Shown here in pieces: positions 48,370-53,579 of a stretch of DNA of 53,579 nt. The notes beneath the pieces were generated by a model. The model was not told the DNA's origin. It ran no database searches and was given only the letters and a program-made list of their open reading frames with translations. Source of the stretch: Chloroflexi bacterium UBA6077 (GTDB taxonomy: Bacteria > Chloroflexota > UBA6077); contig DIXP01000026.1 in assembly GCA_002436065.1 (NCBI GenBank), positions 1 to 53,579 on the forward strand, given 5' to 3'. Numbering within the stretch: position 1 is the stretch's first letter; every line of letters starts with the position of its first letter. Position numbers and translations under genes: made by a program.

Positions 48370-49392
48370 CTATCGCAACGATTGCTCGACGAGGTGGTCC
48401 AACAGCTCGGCCATGAACCGAACCAGGGACACTGCTCTCCAATACCTCATCCTGGTGGGGCCCACCACCCCGACCACTCCGGCAGCCTCGCTGGATTGGC
48501 CGTAACGGGTCAGGATCACGCTGCAGCTCCGCATCTGCTCGACCTCGTTCTCCCTCCCGATCACCACCCGCAGGCCGCCGCTCTCCAACACCTGCGAGAC
48601 GAGGGGCGCCAGCGGGCCCCCTCGCTGCAAGACATCCATCAGGTCCATGAACTGCTGGGTTCGCCCGAACTCGGGCTCGGCGGAGATGAAGCCTATGCCC
48701 TCATAGAAGACAGCATCGCTCCAGTTCCGCTGGCTCTGGTCCAGCATCCGAGCCACAACCTGACCAATCTCCTGCTCCGCTCCAACCAGTACCGAGATGG
48801 CCCTGGCCACCTGAGCGCAACTCCTGTCTGCGAGGAGATCGCTTAGCTTGTTGGCGATCCTCGCCAACTCTTCGCGCCTTACGGAGTGGTCCAGCCGCAA
48901 CAATCGCTGCTGCAGTCCACCTGACCGCAGGATCACCACCACCAGGGCCTGATCGTCCTGGATGGAAACCAGTTCGACCCGTTTCAGCCTGGTCTCTCGT
49001 GCGTGAAGCTTGGTGACCAACGAGGCACTGCGAGCCATCCGAGCTATCACGGCCGCCGCCAGAGGTCCCCATTCATCGACCTCGGACTCTATCTGATGAA
49101 ACTGATGCCAGACAGTCCGTCGCTCGGTGGGAGTCAGGACACTCAAAGTCATCAGCTTCTCAAGGAAAAACCTGTACCCATGGTCAGTAGGCATCCGGCC
49201 GGCGGAGGTGTGAGGATGCGAGAGCAGGCCCATCTCCTCCAACTCCACCATCTCGTTCCGGACGGTGGCCGAGCTTACCTTTAGCCCAACCCGGCCAGCG
49301 ATCCTCTCCGAGGAAACGGGGGCGGCTGTTATCACATACTCTTCGACGACCGCCTTCAGGATCGCCTGCTGTCGCTCACTTATCTCCACCAT
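48370..49392 (-). CDS. hrcA: Heat-inducible transcription repressor HrcA
   Basis: A 340-aa protein with an N-terminal winged HTH (LKAVVEEYVITAAPVSSERIA, SSATVRNEMVELEEMGLLSHP, HTSAGRMPTDHGYRFF) and a C-terminal HrcA domain. It binds CIRCE and represses this operon until heat stress. ATG 49392 has AGAGGTTAGG upstream. It is the first gene of the operon, ~60 bases downstream of the CIRCE. Confidence 0.97.
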   Translation of the reverse strand: MVEISERQQAILKAVVEEYVITAAPVSSERIAGRVGLKVSSATVRNEMVELEEMGLLSHPHTSAGRMPTDHGYRFFLEKLMTLSVLTPTERRTVWHQFHQIESEVDEWGPLAAAVIARMARSASLVTKLHARETRLKRVELVSIQDDQALVVVILRSGGLQQRLLRLDHSVRREELARIANKLSDLLADRSCAQVARAISVLVGAEQEIGQVVARMLDQSQRNWSDAVFYEGIGFISAEPEFGRTQQFMDLMDVLQRGGPLAPLVSQVLESGGLRVVIGRENEVEQMRSCSVILTRYGQSSEAAGVVGVVGPTRMRYWRAVSLVRFMAELLDHLVEQSLR

Positions 49393-49462
49393 GAGACCTA
49401 ACCTCTTCGTTGCCCGCCGAGATCCGGCTCCGCGACCAGGCCGGCAGGCTCCCGATAGGACG

Positions 49463-49489
49463 TTAGCACTCTCACCTTGAGAGTGCTAA
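49463..49489. promoter_or_regulatory. CIRCE operator of hrcA-grpE-dnaK
   Basis: TTAGCACTC, nine bases, GAGTGCTAA: the exact CIRCE consensus, the HrcA binding site. A third half-site TTAGCACT at 49494-49501 lies five bases further, overlapping the promoter -10 region. Confidence 0.95.
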
Positions 49490-49490
49490 C

Positions 49491-49519
49491 AGGTTAGCAC
49501 TGTGCCCTCGGCCTGTCAA
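49491..49519 (-). promoter_or_regulatory. hrcA operon promoter
   Basis: On the minus strand TTGACA (49519-49514), 17 bases, TAACCT (49496-49491). CIRCE begins two bases after the -10, over the start site, as expected for repression by HrcA. Confidence 0.7.
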
Positions 49520-49562
49520 TACATCATAGTTAATTCTTGACAGCGTTCATATCAAGGTGGAT

Positions 49563-49607
49563 GTGGCACAGCTACGAGACGGCGTCACAACCTCGTAGCT
49601 GTGCCAC
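49563..49607 (-). terminator. Terminator after the GH26-like gene
   Basis: 16-bp perfect arms GTGGCACAGCTACGAG / CTCGTAGCTGTGCCAC with a 13-base loop, directly after the stop at 49608. No T tract is obvious; it isolates the hrcA promoter. Confidence 0.6.
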
Positions 49608-52600
49608 TCACTCCAGAGGCACCAGGCTGAGGGCATCTACGAGAGCGATGCCCACCAGTCGGTCCACCCTGAACTGCACCCGCAGCCTGGCGACGTTGGG
49701 GGGGGTGGTCACATCCAGCCGGAAGCCGCGCCAGCCATACTCCGGCCACGAGAAGCTCAGGTTTTGCGTCCCGCCTACATTCCCACCATAGAGGTTCATC
49801 GGGCTCAACTCTATCCGGTAGGAACCCGACTCCTCCTGGGGTAGCCTTAGCCATCCGGTGAGGGCATATCGGGCGGCCGGTTCCGCAGGCAGATCTTGAT
49901 AGACGACGTAGGAGCTACCATCCCCCTCCTGCTTCAGCCCACGACCATCTCCATCGTAAGCTGCCCAGGCATCGACCGTAACCTTGCTGGTGGCCCAGCT
50001 AGAGACAGTCCAGCCCAAAGGCGCCCCCATGGGACCAACCGACCGGAAGGATGGGTTCTCAATCAGGTTACCAGGTGGAGGAGGGACCAGTATGGAGGTG
50101 GCCGTCGCTGTTGGTGTCGATGTGGCAGTGAGAGTTGCCGTCGCTGTTGCTATCGAAGTGGCCGGGGAAGTAGCCGTCGAGGTCGTTATGAACGGCCCGA
50201 ATGCCAGCCCGTCGACCTGTACCACTCCACGGTAGCTCTCCATCTTCAACTGGACCCTGACCTGAGTTGCCCCCGCAGGGACGGTCAATTCCATATCAAA
50301 GGGCTGCCAGCCGTCCGTGGGCAGGAAGTATCCCTTGCTGAAAGTAGGTCCTACCGTCCCCCCGAATTGGTTCATGGGCAGCATCTCTGCCTTGAAGGCC
50401 CCTCCCCGCCTCTCGGGCAGATTGACCCACCCACTCAAGAAGTACCGCCGCTGAGGCTCGGCCGGGAGGTTTTGGTAGACCAGGTAGGAGGCGTTCTCGC
50501 CCGTCAGAACCAGGCCACCGCCGAATCCGTCGCAGTCGGCGCCATAGTCGACGGATATTTCCTGGTCTGCCCAGAAGGACCATTGCCAGACGGCAGGGTG
50601 CCGGCCGTCGGCTTGCACCTCGGCGAAGGAGGGGTTTGCCAGCAAATTGGCACCTTGAGGCAAAGTGGCGGTCGGCGTGCTCGAAGCCAACAGTGCAGCA
50701 GTTGGGGTGGAGGAAGATGTGGGCGTCGGCGCGAGTGTCGCGGTCGACATCGGCGTTGAGGTAGGCACAGACGTGGAGGTCGGCGTGACCGTGGCCGTCA
50801 GCGTTGGGCTTGGGGTCATGGTAGAGACAGACGTTGGGGTAGCAGTGGCAGTCCTCGTGGGTGTGGGTAGCGGTGTACCCACAGCCGCCAAGGCGAGATC
50901 GTCTACAAAGATGGTAGCCTTTAGATAATCTACCTTCATCACCACCCGCAACCGGGCCGTCTCCGCGGGCATGGATATGTTCGCTCGCTTGACCTCCACC
51001 CATCCTCCCGTGGTTCCACGGAAGCTGTCCAGGGTGACCGTTTGGATCACCCCTCCATGGACATTGAGCGGCAGCAGTTGAAGGCTGAAGTTGAAGTATC
51101 CCTTCACATCCTCCACCCGCACCCACCCGGAGAAGCTGTAGCTGCGTCCACCCTCGATCTCCACCTCTTGATAGACGTTGTAAGAGGGTCCCGTGGAGGA
51201 GGAGTGCTTGATCGAAGCCACGCCCGACCGCACGATGGTGGTGTCTGTCGAGACGCTCTCAGGAAAGCCTGAGAGCATCCAAAGGGCCGGCCTCCCACCT
51301 TCGGTCCCATCCTCGAAGCCCGGATTGGCCAGTAGGTTCACGGGAAGGATCGGGACGGGCGGGGCAGTCTCCGTTGGAACAGCATTGGGGGTCCAGGTTG
51401 TAGTGGCAGCCCGGGCGGCCATCGGGGTCTTGGTCGCCGTACCGGTGGCCGTTAGAGTGGACCGCGGGGTCACTGTAGCAGTGCCGGTGGGGGTCAGCGT
51501 AGCGGTGGGAGTGGGTGTTGAGGTGGCAGTAGCCGTCGGGGTGGAGGTCGACGTAGAGGTGGGGGTAGGGCTGGGCGTCGAAGTTGCGGTCGGGGTCGGG
51601 AGCTGAATCGCTATCTCCGCAACCGGTATGGGGGCTGTCTCCAGCCAGCCGAAGCTGTTGGAGGCGTAGTAGCCGGATGCCACGCCACTTCGAAAGGCAT
51701 TTCGAGACAGGGGCCCCTGGGCGGTGAGGATGCTGTAGTTGATCCCGTCGCAATCCATCTCATCGAACCACACCAACGCCTTCACCCTGGGAAAGCTATT
51801 GGGGAGTTGATTCCCCAGGATGTCCGAGAGCATCTCCGCCTTGGTCTGATCGCTTCCGCTCTCCAGGCTCGTCTCGGCGATCATGAGGGGCTTGTCTACC
51901 TGGGATACCATGATGTCGTAGTCGGGCTTGAAAGTGTCGTAGAAGCCTCCCCTCCCACTCTTGTAGGGGTAGCCGTCCAGCGCCACCCAGTCCACGTACT
52001 CATCCCCTGGGTAAGTGTCCATCACCGGCGAGGCCCCGTAGCCGCTCACGTGGGGACTCCACACGAATGTGACCCTGTTCGCCCCCTCCTCCCGAAAGAT
52101 CCCCACGATCCTCCGCCACAATGTCTTATAGTGGGTGATCCCCGGCTCTCCCGTGGCTCCCCACGGAAACCAGGTGGCGTTCTGCTCCCACATCATGCGG
52201 AAGAAGAGGGGGTGACCCCAGTCCCTCAACTCCCGCGCCCACAGCCGGATGTACTCGTCCCGCGACCCGGAGGCCGCCTGCTCCAAACCGATCTCCGCGT
52301 CCAGCCGAGGCTCCCACGAGAGCATGGGTATGCCGCCTCGGGTACGCACCTCGTCGGCCCACTCTCGGTTGAAGTGCTCTCCGTTCTCAAAGGGTGGGTT
52401 CCCGCTGTATCGATGCACGATGGACATCCTCTTGCCCACAGCCTGCTCGAATGCATCCAGGTCTCCGGGGATGTTCACCCGCTCACCCACCCAAGCCCCG
52501 AGGTAGACCAGGCTGTTCTGAGAGGCATTGGCCGTGGGGCCGGAGGGCCACGCGGACGCCACAAGCAGGATTGCGCCTGCCAAGAGGAGCATAAGGGGTT

Positions 52601-52619
52601 TGGCAGCAGGTCTCTCCAC
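49608..52619 (-). CDS. Secreted GH26-like glycosidase with three carbohydrate-binding-like modules
   Basis: A 1003-aa protein. A signal peptide (PLMLLLAGAILLVASAWPSG, ~residues 9-30) is followed by a GH26-type domain with acid/base Glu145 (FFRMMWEQNATWFPWG) and nucleophile Glu249 (KPLMIAETSLESG), a beta-mannanase-like fold. Three repeats of ~150 residues follow, each starting with a NLLANPGF / NLIENPSF segment and ending in a VDxLAL-type strand, like CBM4/9-type modules. They are joined by Thr/Pro/Ser linkers (TPTATSTPSPTPTS). The start GTG 52619 follows AGGGGGGAACGG and gives the signal peptide; the frame is open to 52769. Probably mannan or related plant-type glycan degradation. Confidence 0.85.
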   Translation of the reverse strand: MERPAAKPLMLLLAGAILLVASAWPSGPTANASQNSLVYLGAWVGERVNIPGDLDAFEQAVGKRMSIVHRYSGNPPFENGEHFNREWADEVRTRGGIPMLSWEPRLDAEIGLEQAASGSRDEYIRLWARELRDWGHPLFFRMMWEQNATWFPWGATGEPGITHYKTLWRRIVGIFREEGANRVTFVWSPHVSGYGASPVMDTYPGDEYVDWVALDGYPYKSGRGGFYDTFKPDYDIMVSQVDKPLMIAETSLESGSDQTKAEMLSDILGNQLPNSFPRVKALVWFDEMDCDGINYSILTAQGPLSRNAFRSGVASGYYASNSFGWLETAPIPVAEIAIQLPTPTATSTPSPTPTSTSTSTPTATATSTPTPTATLTPTGTATVTPRSTLTATGTATKTPMAARAATTTWTPNAVPTETAPPVPILPVNLLANPGFEDGTEGGRPALWMLSGFPESVSTDTTIVRSGVASIKHSSSTGPSYNVYQEVEIEGGRSYSFSGWVRVEDVKGYFNFSLQLLPLNVHGGVIQTVTLDSFRGTTGGWVEVKRANISMPAETARLRVVMKVDYLKATIFVDDLALAAVGTPLPTPTRTATATPTSVSTMTPSPTLTATVTPTSTSVPTSTPMSTATLAPTPTSSSTPTAALLASSTPTATLPQGANLLANPSFAEVQADGRHPAVWQWSFWADQEISVDYGADCDGFGGGLVLTGENASYLVYQNLPAEPQRRYFLSGWVNLPERRGGAFKAEMLPMNQFGGTVGPTFSKGYFLPTDGWQPFDMELTVPAGATQVRVQLKMESYRGVVQVDGLAFGPFITTSTATSPATSIATATATLTATSTPTATATSILVPPPPGNLIENPSFRSVGPMGAPLGWTVSSWATSKVTVDAWAAYDGDGRGLKQEGDGSSYVVYQDLPAEPAARYALTGWLRLPQEESGSYRIELSPMNLYGGNVGGTQNLSFSWPEYGWRGFRLDVTTPPNVARLRVQFRVDRLVGIALVDALSLVPLE

Positions 52620-52766
52620 CCGTTCCCCCCTGTCGGTTTGAGTCGTGCTGGACTCTCCAGGGCAGAAGAGCCATTTGTGAGGCACATCGAAGGAGATTAT
52701 CGTGGTGGCAACCATCACTCCGCATGACAGGCATACCCGATCTGCGGCTGGGGATGACAGTTCTGT

Positions 52767-52807
52767 CAAAAGAAAGGGCTCTTCACGGCCATGGCCGTGA
52801 AGAGCCC
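52767..52807 (-). terminator. Terminator after the truncated gene
   Basis: GGGCTCTTCACGGCC-AT-GGCCGTGAAGAGCCC, 15-bp perfect arms (52776-52790 and 52793-52807), followed on the minus strand by TTTCTTTTGAC. A strong intrinsic terminator, six bases after the stop. Confidence 0.85.
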
Positions 52808-52813
52808 GCAGCT

Positions 52814-53579
52814 CTATTGCACCGCTACAAGGCTGAGCTCATCGATGTAGGCCGCCCCCTTGAGACCATCCACCTTTAGCTGGATGCGGAACCTGGCGGC
52901 GTTGGCGGGAGCCAGGAACTCCTGCGCCAAGGGCTGCCACCCAGGGGTGGCGGTGTAGTAACCAGGTATTGCTGGAAGATAGCCGGCCGACCCGCTTACG
53001 GAGGTCTGTGCCATCACCTCCACCTTGTAGCTGCCCGCTCTCCGATCGGGGACGTTGACCCAGCCCTTCAGTAGGTACTTCCGCCCAGCGACCACGGGAA
53101 CATCCTGATTCAACAGATAGGAGGCACCCTCCGAGGTCTGGCGGAGTCCCAGCCCGTCGCCATCGTGGACTGCCGTACTGGACACCGAGACGTAGGCCGC
53201 GCCCCATGACACTAGATACCATCCTTCAGGATCGTCGCCTCCCGAAACAGTCCTGGCGAAAGAGCCGTTATCTATCAGGTTCCCCGACAGAACTGTTCGA
53301 GTTGCCGTGGCCGTTGGGGTGGCCGTGATGGTTGGAGTGCCGGTATGGGTTGGGGTTGGCGACGGTATCGGGGTATCGGTCGGTACGGGCGTGAATGTGG
53401 GTGTTCCCATCATAGTTGGAGTGGCCGTCGCCGTTGGGGTGCTGGTGTAGGTTGGGATGGCTGTGGAGGTAGCTGTAGGGACCTCCGTAGCCGTGGCCGG
53501 CGAGGTCGCGGTGGCCGCAGGGGTCGGGGTAGGAGGTAGATTCCCAGGTACCAGCCCCAGCCCATCCACATACGCCCTC
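52814..53579 (-). CDS. C-terminal part of a second modular secreted protein (5' end outside window)
   Basis: A frame open to the right edge; the GTG at 53569 is not a real start, because the preceding codons (RAYVDGLGLVPG) match the end of a carbohydrate-binding module of the neighbouring protein. It then has a ~80-residue Thr/Pro linker (ATPTATATRT) and one ~150-residue module (NLIDNGSFARTVSGGDD ... AAYIDELSLVAVQ), homologous to those of the GH26-like protein. The upstream catalytic domain is not visible. The two genes are tandem on the same strand, separated by a terminator. Confidence 0.8.
   Translation of the reverse strand, partial: RAYVDGLGLVPGNLPPTPTPAATATSPATATEVPTATSTAIPTYTSTPTATATPTMMGTPTFTPVPTDTPIPSPTPTHTGTPTITATPTATATRTVLSGNLIDNGSFARTVSGGDDPEGWYLVSWGAAYVSVSSTAVHDGDGLGLRQTSEGASYLLNQDVPVVAGRKYLLKGWVNVPDRRAGSYKVEVMAQTSVSGSAGYLPAIPGYYTATPGWQPLAQEFLAPANAARFRIQLKVDGLKGAAYIDELSLVAVQ

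Noticed and set aside
50041..51610. Tandem repeat array or CRISPR-like pattern in the Thr/Pro linker DNA
   Set aside because: The repetition is codon-level low complexity in protein linkers, without spacers or constant repeat length.
52620..52769. Possible riboswitch or longer N-terminus before the GH26-like gene
   Set aside because: No known riboswitch consensus was recognised, and the longer N-terminus would bury the signal peptide.

Overview
The window is GC-rich bacterial chromosomal DNA, most likely from a member of the Chloroflexota. The reasons are the long Thr/Pro 'PTPTATAT' linkers in secreted glycosidases, a CIRCE-controlled hrcA-grpE-dnaK operon, a T-box leader on valS, a four-subunit 2-oxoacid:ferredoxin oxidoreductase, and families of palindromic intergenic repeats. 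This assignment is an inference; no rRNA gene or other phylogenetic marker was seen. No tRNA, rRNA, CRISPR array, transposase or integrase gene was recognised.

Left part (1-4629). A HEPN-domain gene runs off the left edge. valS with its T-box leader follows, then a two-gene MNT nucleotidyltransferase/HEPN module of toxin-antitoxin type and a solitary AbrB/MazE-like DNA-binding protein.

Defence region (4733-19972, all on the minus strand). This is a type 1-like BREX phage-defence locus, transcribed brxA-brxB-brxC-[DUF3800]-pglX-[DUF5655]-pglZ-brxL. Two genes are not part of the canonical six: a DUF3800 protein between brxC and pglX, and a DUF5655-like protein between pglX and pglZ. A plus-strand promoter with a palindromic spacer and a terminator sit between the DUF3800 gene and pglX and may define a small antisense-oriented RNA. 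An imperfect 29-bp direct repeat (25/29) brackets the block, one copy at the 3' end of the neighbouring GH18 gene, which suggests but does not prove insertion as an island.

Middle (20148-32952). Here lie a secreted or membrane-anchored GH18 protein, a CvpA-CAP fusion with a probably leaderless mRNA, and a large SF2 helicase with C-terminal membrane helices. They are followed by a cluster with two Gre-like transcription factors around a small Cys-rich protein; the second Gre is fused to a MerR-like HTH but keeps a near-perfect internal ribosome site. Next come a soluble two-component pair, and a probable operon of a polysaccharide pyruvyl transferase-like protein, an FAD oxidoreductase and a double universal stress protein.

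Right part (33034-49392). Central metabolism (sucCD, korABCD-like genes, hemB) is followed by the heat-shock and RNA/protein-modification block hrcA-grpE-dnaK, dnaJ, prmA, rsmE, a SAM hydrolase-like DUF62 gene, mtaB and a HIT gene. Two MITE-like elements (35123-35280 and 39648-39829) lie in intergenic DNA. A GC-rich repeat of the same family as the one at 44381-44482 is inserted in frame in mtaB.

Right edge (49608-53579). Two secreted multimodular carbohydrate-active proteins lie here, one a GH26-like enzyme with three carbohydrate-binding-like modules. The other is cut off by the window end.
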